A stretch of 64,000 nucleotides of DNA from Rhizobium aethiopicum (lineage in GTDB: Bacteria; Pseudomonadota; Alphaproteobacteria; Rhizobiales; Rhizobiaceae). The DNA lies in assembly GCF_014197535.1 (NCBI RefSeq), contig NZ_JACIFV010000007.1, positions 1-64,000 of the forward strand. Direction: 5' to 3'. A program made the translations under genes and the position numbers. The notes under the pieces were generated by a model, which saw only the letters and a program-made list of their open reading frames with translations, was not told where the DNA came from and did no database searches. Positions 17,552 through 26,686 of this stretch are shown piece by piece (positions within the stretch are counted from its first letter, which is position 1; each line of letters opens with the position of its first letter).

Positions 17552-18496
17552 TTACAGGCTCTGCGGCTTTTCGTTGGAACCGGGCAATTCAGCGCCGGAA
17601 AGTTTGGCATAGAGCCGCGCGAGCGAGGAGTCGTCGTCCCGGCCCATGCCGGCGCCTGCAGCGGCCAGATACATCTGCAGGGCCGCTGCCGCGAGCGGGG
17701 CCGGGTAGCGCTCGGAGCGCGCCATATCCTGGACGATGCCGAGATCCTTGACGAAAATCTCGATGCTGCTGAGCGGCGTATAGTCTCCAGTCAGCACATG
17801 CGGCACGCGGTTTTCGAACATCCACGAATTGCCGGCCGAAGCGGTGATCACCTCATAGACCTTGTCGAGGTCGAGGCCCTGCTTGGCCGCAAAGCTTATG
17901 GCCTCACATGCGGCTGCGATATGCACGCCGGCGAGAAGCTGGTTGATCATCTTGAAGGCGGCGCCCGTACCGGCCGCGTCGCCGAGCTCGTAGACCTTGC
18001 CGGCCATGGCGTCGAGACCAGGCCGCGCCGCATCGAAAGCCTGCCTGGAGCCGGACGCCATGATCGTCAGCTCGCCAAGCGCCGCCTTGGCCGCGCCGCC
18101 CGATATCGGCGCATCGAGATAGTGCAGACCGAGGGTCTCGGCCCGCCCCGCCAGATCGCGCGCGACGGCGGGGTCCATCGTCGCCGACGAAATGAAGACA
18201 GCGCCGGCCTTCATCGTAGCCGCAATCCCGTGAGGCCCGAACAGCACGGCTTCTGTCTGCGCGCCGTTGACCACCACGGAGACGACGATGTCGGCATTCT
18301 TGGCGGCGTCGGCGGGGGATGACGCGCCACGTCCGCCTTCGGCGACGAAGCGGTCTACTGCCGCCGGCGTTATGTCATATCCGACGACGTCGAGACCTGC
18401 GCGCCTCATGGACAGGGCCATTCCCATTCCCATCGAACCAAGGCCGATGACGGCCGCAGTGACGGTAAGGCCCGAGTTGTCAGCAAGCGGTGTCAT
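17552..18496 (-). CDS. ltnD: L-threonate dehydrogenase-like NAD(P) oxidoreductase
   Basis: 314-residue beta-hydroxyacid dehydrogenase (6PGDH/HIBADH family). The Rossmann motif VIGLGSMGMGM starts near residue 16, the substrate loop is APISGGAAKAAL (129-140), and the catalytic Lys182 lies in GAAFKMINQLL. LtnD oxidises L-threonate (or D-erythronate relatives) to 2-oxo-tetronate, the entry step of the pathway encoded here. The ATG at 18496 has GGAGGATG in place; 14 upstream codons are open but would run into the first operator. It leads the minus arm and diverges from the LacI gene. Confidence 0.9.
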   Translation of the reverse strand: MTPLADNSGLTVTAAVIGLGSMGMGMALSMRRAGLDVVGYDITPAAVDRFVAEGGRGASSPADAAKNADIVVSVVVNGAQTEAVLFGPHGIAATMKAGAVFISSATMDPAVARDLAGRAETLGLHYLDAPISGGAAKAALGELTIMASGSRQAFDAARPGLDAMAGKVYELGDAAGTGAAFKMINQLLAGVHIAAACEAISFAAKQGLDLDKVYEVITASAGNSWMFENRVPHVLTGDYTPLSSIEIFVKDLGIVQDMARSERYPAPLAAAALQMYLAAAGAGMGRDDDSSLARLYAKLSGAELPGSNEKPQSL

Positions 18497-18523
18497 GGGT
18501 ACATCCTCCGGTCGCGCCTCTTT

Positions 18524-18537
18524 TGGCAGCGCTGCCA
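18524..18537. promoter_or_regulatory. LacI-type operator 1 (TGGCAGCGCTGCCA)
   Basis: Perfect 14-bp palindrome 28 bases before the ltnD start. The same core is repeated 53 bases away (centre to centre), about five helical turns, which would let one tetramer or two dimers bind the same face. Central CG symmetry is typical of LacI-family sites. Confidence 0.85.
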
Positions 18538-18575
18538 TTCTTCTAAATCATAACCGGGACGCTGCCAATGGTAAA

Positions 18576-18591
18576 TTGGCAGCGCTGCCAA
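18576..18591. promoter_or_regulatory. LacI-type operator 2 (TTGGCAGCGCTGCCAA)
   Basis: Perfect 16-bp palindrome 110 bases before the lacI start, sharing the 14-bp core of operator 1. A further half site GCTGCCAA lies at 18561-18568. Together they form the divergent control region for ltnD-otnI-otnK and lacI-otnC. Confidence 0.85.
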
Positions 18592-18701
18592 AAATATGTT
18601 GCTTCTTGCCGGAAGTGGTGAAAAATGGAAATGCCGGCGACGGCGCCCCGGCGTTCGGTGGCGCGCCTGAAAGCCTGCTGATATCGGATACAAAATTGAC
18701 C

Positions 18702-19700
18702 ATGGAATTCAAACATCAGGCGACGGTGACCCTTGCAGAGGTCGCGCAAGCGGCCGGCGTCGGCGAGAGCACGGTGTCGCGCGTGCTGCGCAACCACGGT
18801 TCGTTTTCCGGCAGAACGCGGGAGCGAGTGATGGCTGCCGTCGAGCGGCTGGGTTATGTCCCGAACCGGATCGCCGGAACGCTTGCCTCAACCGGTTCCC
18901 GTCTTGTCGCCTTCGTCATACCCTCACTGTCCAATATCGTATTTTCCGACGTGCTGCGTGGAGCGAGCGCCGTTCTGGAAGAAAACCACTATCAGGCGGT
19001 TTTTTCGGTGACGGACTATGATCCGGGCAAGGAGGAGGCGCTCGCAACCGCGATGCTTGCCTGGCGGCCGGCGGCGGTGATGCTGGCGGGGTACGAGCAC
19101 ACCGACGGCACGGCGAAGATGTTGCGCGCCAGTGGATGCCGGGTTGTGGAACTGCTTGACCTGGACGGCGATGCTCTCGATATCGCCGTCGGCTTCTCGA
19201 ACCGCGCGGCCGGGCGGGAGAGCGCCGCCTTCCTGATCAGGCGGGGCTATCGGCGGATCGGCTATGTCGGTCACGACCTGGACCGCGACACCCGCGCCGG
19301 CAAGCGTTTTTCGAGTTTCTGTGACACTCTCGACGCCAACGGAACTCCGCTCATAGCTCGCGAAATCGTGGCGGGCGCTTCGTCAGTGGAAAACGGCAAG
19401 CAGGGGCTGGAGCGACTGCTGGCACGAGCAACCGACCTCGATGCGGTCTACTTTTCCAACGACGACATGGCGCTCGGGGGTTATTTTCACTGTCTCGCCC
19501 AAGGGATCGCCATCCCCTCGCAGCTCGCCATTTTCGGCTACAACGGCCTCGATATCGGCCGGGCAATACCGCAACCCTTATCGACCATCCGGACACCGCG
19601 TGTGGCGACGGGGCAGATCGCCGCGCAGCTGGTCGTCGCCAACGCGCCGCCGCAAGCCATCGATCTCGGTTTTGAACTGATCGAAGGGGCAACTGCGTAA
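18702..19700 (+). CDS. LacI-family repressor of the tetronate genes
   Basis: 332 residues. The helix-turn-helix is at about 9-30 (TLAEVAQAAGVGESTVSRVL), then the hinge YVPNRIAGTLAS and a periplasmic-binding-protein-like effector domain. A much longer frame opens at 18267, but it runs over the operators and into ltnD; the ATG at 18702 starts exactly at the DNA-binding domain. It is most similar in layout to GntR-type gluconate repressors. Placed between the arms and next to two matching palindromes, it very probably represses the pathway until a tetronate or an intermediate binds (inference). otnC follows by 16 bases. Confidence 0.93.
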   Translation: MEFKHQATVTLAEVAQAAGVGESTVSRVLRNHGSFSGRTRERVMAAVERLGYVPNRIAGTLASTGSRLVAFVIPSLSNIVFSDVLRGASAVLEENHYQAVFSVTDYDPGKEEALATAMLAWRPAAVMLAGYEHTDGTAKMLRASGCRVVELLDLDGDALDIAVGFSNRAAGRESAAFLIRRGYRRIGYVGHDLDRDTRAGKRFSSFCDTLDANGTPLIAREIVAGASSVENGKQGLERLLARATDLDAVYFSNDDMALGGYFHCLAQGIAIPSQLAIFGYNGLDIGRAIPQPLSTIRTPRVATGQIAAQLVVANAPPQAIDLGFELIEGATA

Positions 19701-19716
19701 CATTGGAGGAACCGCC

Positions 19717-20385
19717 ATGTCCGACGCGCGCCTGCGTGAGGAAATCTGCCGATACGGTCGCTCGTTGTTCGAGCGCGGGCTGACGCCCGGTTCGTCCGGC
19801 AACATATCGTTGCGGCTGGAGGACGGCGGCTGGTTGGTGACGCCGACCAACGCCTCGCTCGGTTTTCTCGACCCGGCCCGGATATCCAGGCTCGACGCGG
19901 AGGGGCGGTTGCTGTCCGGCGACAAGCCGACCAAGGAAATCCCGCTTCACACCGCCCTCTACGAGACACGCGGCAGCGCCCGCGCCATCGTTCATCTTCA
20001 CTCCACCCATGCGGTGGCGCTGACCATGCTGCCGGAGATCGATCCGCGCGCGGCCCTGCCGCCGATGACACCATATTATCTCATGCGCGCCGGCGAGACC
20101 GCTTTGGTGCCGTATTATCGCCCCGGGGATCCCGCTGTGGCCGATGCAATCCGGGGGCTGGCCGGCAAATATTCATCGGTGCTTCTCGCCAATCATGGAC
20201 CTGTTGTCGCCGGTGACAGCCTGGAGGCGGCGGTCTTCGCGACCGAGGAACTGGAGGAAACGGCGAAGCTCTATCTGCTGTTGCGCAACCTCAATCCCCG
20301 GTTCCTCAGCCCGGCTCAGGTGGCCGATCTCGTCAATACCTTCGGCCTCGATCTTCCGTCGCATCATGACCACGATCACGATTGA
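19717..20385 (+). CDS. otnC: 3-oxo-tetronate 4-phosphate decarboxylase (class II aldolase family)
   Basis: 222 residues of the class II aldolase/adducin family. Zinc ligands are His93 and His95 in HLHSTH and His160 in ANHG; Glu74 in TKEIPLH is the likely acid/base. OtnC decarboxylates 3-oxo-tetronate 4-phosphate to dihydroxyacetone phosphate, completing the route. It is preceded by GGAGG and lies 16 bases after lacI, so repressor and last enzyme are co-transcribed. The C terminus ends in an unusual His/Asp run (HHDHDHD), perhaps a metal-holding tail. Confidence 0.92.
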   Translation: MSDARLREEICRYGRSLFERGLTPGSSGNISLRLEDGGWLVTPTNASLGFLDPARISRLDAEGRLLSGDKPTKEIPLHTALYETRGSARAIVHLHSTHAVALTMLPEIDPRAALPPMTPYYLMRAGETALVPYYRPGDPAVADAIRGLAGKYSSVLLANHGPVVAGDSLEAAVFATEELEETAKLYLLLRNLNPRFLSPAQVADLVNTFGLDLPSHHDHDHD

Positions 20386-20529
20386 ACCCGAGAGCACGCA
20401 ACCTTCTGCCAAACGCCGCTTTCTATACGATAGATTCTGCTTCCGATGCCGCCAATTCAGGTAAGCCGCGGATAAAGCGGTGCCTATGATTGTGAAACAT
20501 CCCGGTTCCAATCATTCAAGGATACGCAG

Positions 20530-21198
20530 ATGACGAAGTTCCGCCCGAAATACATCACCTTCGACTGCTACGGCACGCTGACCAACTTCCAGATGGCGGA
20601 AGCGGCACGCGATCTCTACGGCGACCAGCTCGACGAACCGCGCATGGCGGAGTTCGTCAGGAATTTCGCCGCCTATCGTCTCGACGAGATCATGGGCGCC
20701 TGGAAGCCCTATGCGGACGTGGTGCACAATTCGCTCGAGCGGACTTGCAAGCGTAACGGCGTCACATTTCGCGACGAAGCAGCGCAAATGGTTTACGAGC
20801 GCGTTCCGACCTGGGGGCCACATCGCGACGTACCCGAGGGCCTTGCCAGAGTTGCCAAGGAAATTCCTTTGGTCATCCTGTCAAACGCCATGAACGCCCA
20901 GATCATGTCGAATGTCGAAAAGCTCGGTGCGCCCTTCCACGCGGTCTATACCGCTCAGCAGGCCAATGCTTACAAGCCGCGTTTCCAGGCTTTCGAGTAT
21001 ATGTTCGACATGCTCGGCTGCGGACCGCAGGACGTGCTGCATTGCTCGTCATCGTTCCGCTACGATCTGATGTCGGCCCACGATCTCGGCATCAAGAACA
21101 AGGTCTGGGTCAATCGTGGTCATGAGCCGGCCAATCCCTATTACGGCTATGTCGAAATCCCCGATATCTCCGGTTTGCCTGGTGTGGTCGGCCTCTGA
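20530..21198 (+). CDS. Haloacid dehalogenase type II (second copy)
   Basis: 222 residues. Motif I FDCYGTL gives nucleophile Asp12; motif II is LSNAMN and the motif III Lys is in YKPRFQAF. The sequence differs clearly from the member at 12130 (DCYGT against DVVGT), so it is a separate subfamily rather than a recent duplicate. It is followed after 13 bases by a PuuB-like oxidase, and family members paired with such oxidoreductases are frequent in rhizobial amine-catabolism clusters. The physiological substrate is unknown; dehalogenation itself is not implied by the context. Confidence 0.85.
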   Translation: MTKFRPKYITFDCYGTLTNFQMAEAARDLYGDQLDEPRMAEFVRNFAAYRLDEIMGAWKPYADVVHNSLERTCKRNGVTFRDEAAQMVYERVPTWGPHRDVPEGLARVAKEIPLVILSNAMNAQIMSNVEKLGAPFHAVYTAQQANAYKPRFQAFEYMFDMLGCGPQDVLHCSSSFRYDLMSAHDLGIKNKVWVNRGHEPANPYYGYVEIPDISGLPGVVGL

Positions 21199-21211
21199 CG
21201 GAGACAAGTGG

Positions 21212-22486
21212 ATGCAGTTCCAATCCTACTGGCACGACACGGCCCGCCCTTTTGCCGATGCGGCTCAAGGTCCTGTCGAAGGACATTATGATGTCGCCGT
21301 CATCGGCGCCGGTTTTACCGCGCTTGCGGCAGCGCGCCAGCTTGCAAAAGCCGGCGTCAAGGTCGTCGTGCTGGAGGCCGAACGCGTGGGCTGGGGGGCA
21401 TCGGGACGCAATGGCGGCCACCTTAACAACGGACTAGCCCACAGCTTCCTGTCCGCCAAGTCAGCGCTCGGCGCGGAGAGGGCTATCGCGCTTTACCGGG
21501 CATTCGACGAGTCCATCGACACGATCGAGACGATCGTCGCCGAAGAGGGCATCGACTGCAATTTCCGTCGCGCCGGGAAGTTGAAGCTTGCCTCCAAGCC
21601 GCAGCATTTCGATGTCATTGCCCGCAACTTCGAGGCGGTGCATAGAGAGGTCGATCCGGAGACGGCGCTTCTTTCGGCGCATGACTTGAAGAGTGAGGTC
21701 GGCTCGCCCTTCCATGGCGCCATGCTCTCGAAGAAGAGCGCGATGATGCATATGGGCCGCTATGTTGCCGGGCTTGCCACCGCGGCCGTCGGCCACGGCG
21801 GCGTCATTTTCGAAAAGGCTGCCGTGACCGGCCACAGGCAAGGCAACAGCCGCCACAGCCTGGAGACGGCGCGGGGCACCGTCACCGCCGACCATGTGCT
21901 CGTCGCGACAGGCGCCTACACGCCTTCGCTCTTCGGCTATTTCCGCCGCCGGATCATTTCCGTCGGCAGCTTCCTGCTCGCCACGCGTCCGCTGAGCGAC
22001 GCCGAAATCGCAGCGACGATGCCGGGAAACCGGACCTGTGTCACTTCGATGAATATCGGCAACTATTTCCGGCTCTCGCCTGACAAGCGGCTGATCTTCG
22101 GCGGGCGCGCACGCTTTTCCGCCACCTCGGATCAGCGGTCGGATGCAAAGAGCGGCGATATTCTGCGCGCCAGCCTGGCTGAAATCTTCCCGCAGCTTGC
22201 CGGCATCGAGATCGATTATTGCTGGGGCGGGCTCGTCGACATGACGAAAGACCGTTATCCCCGCGCCGGCTATGTTGACGGCGTTTGGTACGCAATGGGC
22301 TATTCCGGCCACGGCGCCCAGCTCTCCACCCATCTCGGCATGATCATCGCCGATGCCATCATGGGCAAGGCGGATCGCAATCCGGTAAAAGGCCTCGAAT
22401 GGCCTGCCGTTCCCGGTCATTTCGGCAAGCCGTGGTTCCTGCCGGTCGTCGGGCTCTATTACAAGACACTTGATCGCTTCATGTAA
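21212..22486 (+). CDS. FAD-dependent oxidoreductase, gamma-glutamylputrescine oxidase-like
   Basis: 424 residues, close to PuuB/OrdL length. The FAD motif VIGAGFTALAAARQL is at about 30-44, VGWGASGRNGGHLNNGL (about 59-75) is the family loop next to flavin, and YSGHGAQLSTHLG near the end closes the site. It probably oxidises an amine or imino compound to an aldehyde. An earlier ATG at 21116 is inside the dehalogenase gene; the ATG at 21212 has GGAGA upstream. A rho-independent terminator follows 100 bases after the stop, so HAD plus oxidase form a two-gene plus unit. Confidence 0.9.
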   Translation: MQFQSYWHDTARPFADAAQGPVEGHYDVAVIGAGFTALAAARQLAKAGVKVVVLEAERVGWGASGRNGGHLNNGLAHSFLSAKSALGAERAIALYRAFDESIDTIETIVAEEGIDCNFRRAGKLKLASKPQHFDVIARNFEAVHREVDPETALLSAHDLKSEVGSPFHGAMLSKKSAMMHMGRYVAGLATAAVGHGGVIFEKAAVTGHRQGNSRHSLETARGTVTADHVLVATGAYTPSLFGYFRRRIISVGSFLLATRPLSDAEIAATMPGNRTCVTSMNIGNYFRLSPDKRLIFGGRARFSATSDQRSDAKSGDILRASLAEIFPQLAGIEIDYCWGGLVDMTKDRYPRAGYVDGVWYAMGYSGHGAQLSTHLGMIIADAIMGKADRNPVKGLEWPAVPGHFGKPWFLPVVGLYYKTLDRFM

Positions 22487-22594
22487 ACGCGGCATGGCGA
22501 GAGCGGTTCAGCCGGTCGGGCGTGTATGGCAAGCCCTTGCGGCGGTGCGAAACCAGCAGAATCCAAGATCTAAGCTTGGGACATCGTTTAGGAA

Positions 22595-22633
22595 GGGCAC
22601 CGGAATGATCTTCCGGCGCCCTTTGCTTTTTTG
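22595..22633 (+). terminator. Rho-independent terminator
   Basis: GGGCACCGGAA paired with TTCCGGCGCCC (one mismatch, 5-base loop, 22595-22621), followed by TTTGCTTTTTT. It ends the dehalogenase-oxidase transcript. On the other strand the mismatch becomes a G-U pair but no T tract follows. Confidence 0.88.
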
Positions 22634-22637
22634 ACGG

Positions 22638-24095
22638 TCAGGAGAGCCCGCCAATATGGAAGCTCTTCATTTCCAGATATTCCTCAATGCCGCATTGGGC
22701 GCCCTCACGCCCGAGGCCGGATTGCTTGACGCCGCCGAACGGAGCGACCTCGGTCGAGATGGCGCCGGTGTTCAGACCGATCATGCCGAATTCGAGCGCC
22801 TCGCCGACGCGCCAGGACCGTTTCAGGCTCTCGGTGTAGAAATAGGCGGCGAGGCCGTAGGGGGTGGAATTTGCAATGCGGATCGCCTCTTCCTCGGTGT
22901 CGAACCGAAACAGCGGAGCAACCGGTCCGAATGTCTCTTCGCTGGCAAGCTGCATGTCGGTGGTCGCGCCGCCAAGCACCATCGGAGCCGCATATTGATC
23001 GCCGCCCGGCATAGAGCCGGCGGTGGCGAGGATCTTGGCTCCCTTTTCCACCGCATCGTCCACGTGACGCTTGATCTTCTCGATCGCTGCCTGGTTGATC
23101 ATTGGCCCGATATCCGTTCCGGCCTCCGTGCCTGCCCCGACCTTCATGGCCGAGACCCGCGCGCCGAGCTTGGTGGCAAAGTCATCGTAGACGCCGGACT
23201 GGACGAGAAGACGGTTGGCGCAGACGCAGGTCTGCCCGCCATTGCGGAATTTCGAGGCGATAGCGCCCTCTACGGCGAGATCGAGATCGGCATCGTCGAA
23301 CACGATGAAAGGCGCGTTGCCTCCGAGTTCGAGACTGAGCCGCTTGATGCTGTCAGCGGCACCCCGCATCAACAGCGAACCCACGCGGGTCGAGCCGGTG
23401 AAAGAGATCTTGCGGACGGTCTGGTTCGTCATCAGTTCGTCGCCGATTGCGGCCGGCATGCCGGTGACGATGTTGATCACCCCCTTGGGGATGCCGGCGC
23501 GCTCCGCCAGTACGGCGAGCGCCAGTGCCGAGAAGGGGGTCAGCTCCGATGGCTTGATGACGACCGTGCAACCGGCCGCAAGCGCAGGCCCCACTTTGCG
23601 GGTGATCATCGCGTTGGGAAAATTCCACGGCGTGATGATCGCCGATACGCCGACGGGCTCCTTGAGAACAACGATCCGCCGGTCCGCGATAGGCGAGGGG
23701 ATGGTCGTTCCGCCAATGCGGCGCGCTTCCTCGGAAAACCATTTGATGAATGAGGCGCCGTAGCGGATTTCGCCCCGGGCTTCCGTCAGCGGCTTTCCCT
23801 GTTCCGTGGTCAGGATCAGGGCCAGGTCCTCGATATTATCGAGCATAAGGTCGTGCCAGGCCTCGAGCAGGGCGGCGCGCTCGGCATGGGTCTTTGCCCG
23901 CCATGGACCAAAAGCTTTTTCTGCCGCCACGATAGCGGCCCGTGTGTCGGCTCCGTCCATGTCGGGCACGCTGCCCAGCACGTGCTGCGTCGCCGGATCG
24001 ATTACCTCGATCGTGCGCCCAGCTGCGCCCCCGCACCATTCTCCGTCGATGAGCCCCTGCTGGCGCAGCAGGCTTCCATCCCTCAATCCGTTCAT
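22638..24095 (-). CDS. gabD: Succinate-semialdehyde dehydrogenase
   Basis: 485 residues. The start aligns with E. coli GabD (SLLRQQGLIDGEW), so the ATG at 24095 with GAGGACAAG is chosen; an in-frame ATG at 24110 with GAGAGGA is also possible. Motifs: PWNFPNAMITRK, FTGSTRVGS, Glu in LELGGNAPF, nucleophile Cys in NGGQTCVCANR. The second Cys two residues on is the redox-switch cysteine known in GabD enzymes. It oxidises succinate semialdehyde to succinate, linking GABA or polyamine breakdown to the TCA cycle. Last gene of the minus operon from 29298; the previous gene ends 74 bases upstream. Confidence 0.92.
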   Translation of the reverse strand: MNGLRDGSLLRQQGLIDGEWCGGAAGRTIEVIDPATQHVLGSVPDMDGADTRAAIVAAEKAFGPWRAKTHAERAALLEAWHDLMLDNIEDLALILTTEQGKPLTEARGEIRYGASFIKWFSEEARRIGGTTIPSPIADRRIVVLKEPVGVSAIITPWNFPNAMITRKVGPALAAGCTVVIKPSELTPFSALALAVLAERAGIPKGVINIVTGMPAAIGDELMTNQTVRKISFTGSTRVGSLLMRGAADSIKRLSLELGGNAPFIVFDDADLDLAVEGAIASKFRNGGQTCVCANRLLVQSGVYDDFATKLGARVSAMKVGAGTEAGTDIGPMINQAAIEKIKRHVDDAVEKGAKILATAGSMPGGDQYAAPMVLGGATTDMQLASEETFGPVAPLFRFDTEEEAIRIANSTPYGLAAYFYTESLKRSWRVGEALEFGMIGLNTGAISTEVAPFGGVKQSGLGREGAQCGIEEYLEMKSFHIGGLS

Positions 24096-24169
24096 CTTGT
24101 CCTCTTTCATCAAAGCGTCCTCTCCACAATTCCGGGCGCAAAACCGCGGCGCAATTTGTGCGACGTGCT

Positions 24170-25213
24170 CTAGTCGAGTGCCGAAAGCACCGATGCCGTG
24201 ATCGCCTCGGTCTTGTCCTTGCTGGGAACAGCGCCGATGCCGCGCGCCGTGGTCGCCTCGATGGCGGCCATTACCCTTCCGGCGGCATCCGCTTCTCCGA
24301 GATGCTCCAGCATCATTGCGCCCGACCAGATGGCGGCGACCGGATTGGCAATTCCGAGATGAGCGATATCGGGCGCGGAGCCGTGGACCGGTTCGAACAT
24401 GGACGGCGCCGAACGGTCAGGATTGATGTTGGCGGATGCCGCAAAGCCGAGCCCACCCTGGATGGCGGCGCCAAGATCGGTCAGAATGTCGCCGAACAGG
24501 TTGGAGGCGACCACGACATCGAGGCTCTCAGGCGCCATCACCATGCGGGCGGTCATGGCGTCGATATGGTAGCTCGTCACCTCGACATCGGGATATTCCG
24601 CCGAGAGCTTGCGGGTAATCTCGTCCCAAAAGGCCATCGAATATTTCTGCGCGTTTGACTTGGTCACCGAGGCGAGCTTGCCGCGCCGCGCTCGTGCTTG
24701 CTCGAAACCGAAACGCAGGATGCGTTCGACCCCTTTGCGGGTGAAGATGGAAGTTTCGACTGCCACCTCGCTGTCCGTGCCCTGATGAACGCGGCCGCCG
24801 GCGCCGGAATATTCGCCCTCGGTGTTTTCGCGGATGCACAGGATATCGAAGCCCTCGGACCGCAGCGGTCCCTGCACGCCGGGTAGCAGCTTGTGCGGGC
24901 GGATGTTGGCATATTGCACGAAAGCCTTGCGGATGGGCAGCAGGAGCCCATGCAGCGAGACGGAATCTGGCACCTTGATAGGCCAGCCGACGGCGCCGAG
25001 CAGGATGGCGTCGAAGGACCTCAGCGTCTCGATCCCGTCGGCGGGCATCATGCTACCGTTTTCCAGATAATAATCGCAGGACCAGGGATAGCGGGTCGCT
25101 TCAAGAGAAAACCCGCTCGATCCGGCTGTCTTTTCGAGCACGGCCCAGGCCGCGTCGGTCACGTCGCGGCCGATGCCGTCTCCTGGCAGAAGGGCAATCC
25201 TGTAGGTCTTCAT
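24170..25213 (-). CDS. Tartrate dehydrogenase/D-malate dehydrogenase-like (TtuC/DmlA family)
   Basis: 347 residues of the isocitrate/isopropylmalate dehydrogenase family. The N terminus RIALLPGDGIGRDV, the substrate loop RENTEGEYSGAG and the metal region FGDILTDLGAAIQGGLG match the tartrate/D-malate branch. It oxidises and may decarboxylate a 2-hydroxy acid with NAD and Mn. AAGGAG lies just before the ATG at 25213, and the upstream aldehyde dehydrogenase ends nine bases earlier. In this operon it could act on a hydroxy-dicarboxylate formed from the imported compound (inference). Confidence 0.88.
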   Translation of the reverse strand: MKTYRIALLPGDGIGRDVTDAAWAVLEKTAGSSGFSLEATRYPWSCDYYLENGSMMPADGIETLRSFDAILLGAVGWPIKVPDSVSLHGLLLPIRKAFVQYANIRPHKLLPGVQGPLRSEGFDILCIRENTEGEYSGAGGRVHQGTDSEVAVETSIFTRKGVERILRFGFEQARARRGKLASVTKSNAQKYSMAFWDEITRKLSAEYPDVEVTSYHIDAMTARMVMAPESLDVVVASNLFGDILTDLGAAIQGGLGFAASANINPDRSAPSMFEPVHGSAPDIAHLGIANPVAAIWSGAMMLEHLGEADAAGRVMAAIEATTARGIGAVPSKDKTEAITASVLSALD

Positions 25214-25222
25214 CTGAGCTCC

Positions 25223-26686
25223 TTAAAGGCTGATGAGCACGCTCTTGCTCTTGCGGTTGGCGTGATAGGCTTCGCGACCGAGATCCTTGCCGATGCCGGA
25301 CTGCTTGTAGCCGCCGGTCGGCAGGATATGGTCGCGTGATCGGCCATAACGGTTGACCCAGACGGTGCCGGCCTGCAGGCGGCGGGTGAGGCGGATCGCG
25401 CGCGAGAGATCGCGGGTGAAGAGGCCGGCGGCCAGCCCATAGGATGGGTGGTCGGCCAGCCCTAGCGCCTCCTCCTCATCCTCGAAGGTCTGGATGGTCA
25501 GGACCGGTCCGAAGATTTCTTCGAGAACCGCGGGCGATGTTGCCGTCACGCCTGAAATCAGCGTCGGTGCGTAGAAATAACCCTCACGGTCGAGCTGGCC
25601 CCCACCTGTAAGGCATTCGGCGCCGTTGTCGATGGCGGCGCGGATGATGCCGTCCATGCGGGCGATCTGCCGCTCTGAGATAACGGGTGAATAATCGGTG
25701 GTTTCCTCCCAGGTCGGTCCAGGGCGGATTGCCGCCAGTCTGGCGACGAGGGCCGCTACGAGCGCGTCCGCCACCTTCGCCTCGACGATGAGGCGCGATC
25801 CGCAAACGCAGGCCTGACCGGCGTTGGACAAAATGCTGGCGGAGATGGCGCCTGCCGCAAGATCGAGATCGGCATCCGCGAAGACCAGCTGCGGGCTCTT
25901 GCCGCCGAGCTCCAGCGTCATCGGCTTCACGCCCGTACGGGCGATATTGGCCATGATAGCCGCGCCGGCCGTCGTCGAGCCGGTGAAGCTGACTTTGGAA
26001 ATCCCCGGGTGCCCGGTGATGGCGGTGCCGGTGATCGGCCCGTCACCCAGCACGACGTTGACGAGACCCGCGGGCAGGCCGGCCCGCACCGAAAGCTCGG
26101 CAAGATAGAGTGTCGAAAACGGCGTCATCTCCGACGGCTTCAGCACCACGGCATTACCCGCCGCCAGTGCCGGAGCAAGCTTCCAGCCTGCCATCGACAG
26201 AGGGAAATTCCAGGGCGTGATGGCGCCGACGACGCCATAGGGTTCCGTCACGATCATGCCGAAATTCGCGTCGTCGGTCGGGACGAGATCGCCGCCTTCC
26301 TTGTCGGCGAATTCGGCAAAAAAGCGGATCTGCTCGGCGGTGACGGCGATATCGCCGGCGACGAGATGGCCGACGGGGCGGGTTGAGGACAGAGCCTCAA
26401 GCCTGGCGAGTGTCTCCGCCTCGGCTTCGATCAGATCCGCCCAGCGCTGCAACGCCTTGGTGCGCTCGCGCGGCCGCGCGCCGCCCCAATTGCTTCTATC
26501 TAACGCCTCCCTTGCCGTCTCCACGGCTTGGTCCACAAGGGCCGCGTCGGCAAGCGGACAGCCGGCATAGGCCTTGCCGTCGGATGGCCGATTCATATCG
26601 ATGACGGCTTCGGCCGGAACCAGCCGGCCGCCGATGAAATGCCCCATGGGCAGGGAAATCGAGTTCGGATCGAAGCTGAGTGTCAT
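25223..26686 (-). CDS. Aldehyde dehydrogenase (semialdehyde or aminoaldehyde type)
   Basis: 487 residues with all family marks: PWNFPLSMAGWK, FTGSTTAGA, Glu in LELGGKSPQ and nucleophile Cys in NAGQACVCGSR. It is closer to the PuuC/betaine-aldehyde type than to GabD in the region after the catalytic Cys. A product of the neighbouring amine oxidase or aminotransferase is a plausible substrate. The ATG at 26686 follows GAGGACA. A gap of about 150 bases separates it from the cupin gene upstream, so an internal promoter is possible. Confidence 0.9.
   Translation of the reverse strand: MTLSFDPNSISLPMGHFIGGRLVPAEAVIDMNRPSDGKAYAGCPLADAALVDQAVETAREALDRSNWGGARPRERTKALQRWADLIEAEAETLARLEALSSTRPVGHLVAGDIAVTAEQIRFFAEFADKEGGDLVPTDDANFGMIVTEPYGVVGAITPWNFPLSMAGWKLAPALAAGNAVVLKPSEMTPFSTLYLAELSVRAGLPAGLVNVVLGDGPITGTAITGHPGISKVSFTGSTTAGAAIMANIARTGVKPMTLELGGKSPQLVFADADLDLAAGAISASILSNAGQACVCGSRLIVEAKVADALVAALVARLAAIRPGPTWEETTDYSPVISERQIARMDGIIRAAIDNGAECLTGGGQLDREGYFYAPTLISGVTATSPAVLEEIFGPVLTIQTFEDEEEALGLADHPSYGLAAGLFTRDLSRAIRLTRRLQAGTVWVNRYGRSRDHILPTGGYKQSGIGKDLGREAYHANRKSKSVLISL

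Noticed and set aside
18267..18701. Upstream extension of the LacI frame (145 codons)
   Set aside because: It crosses both operators and part of ltnD; the DNA-binding domain starts at the ATG at 18702.
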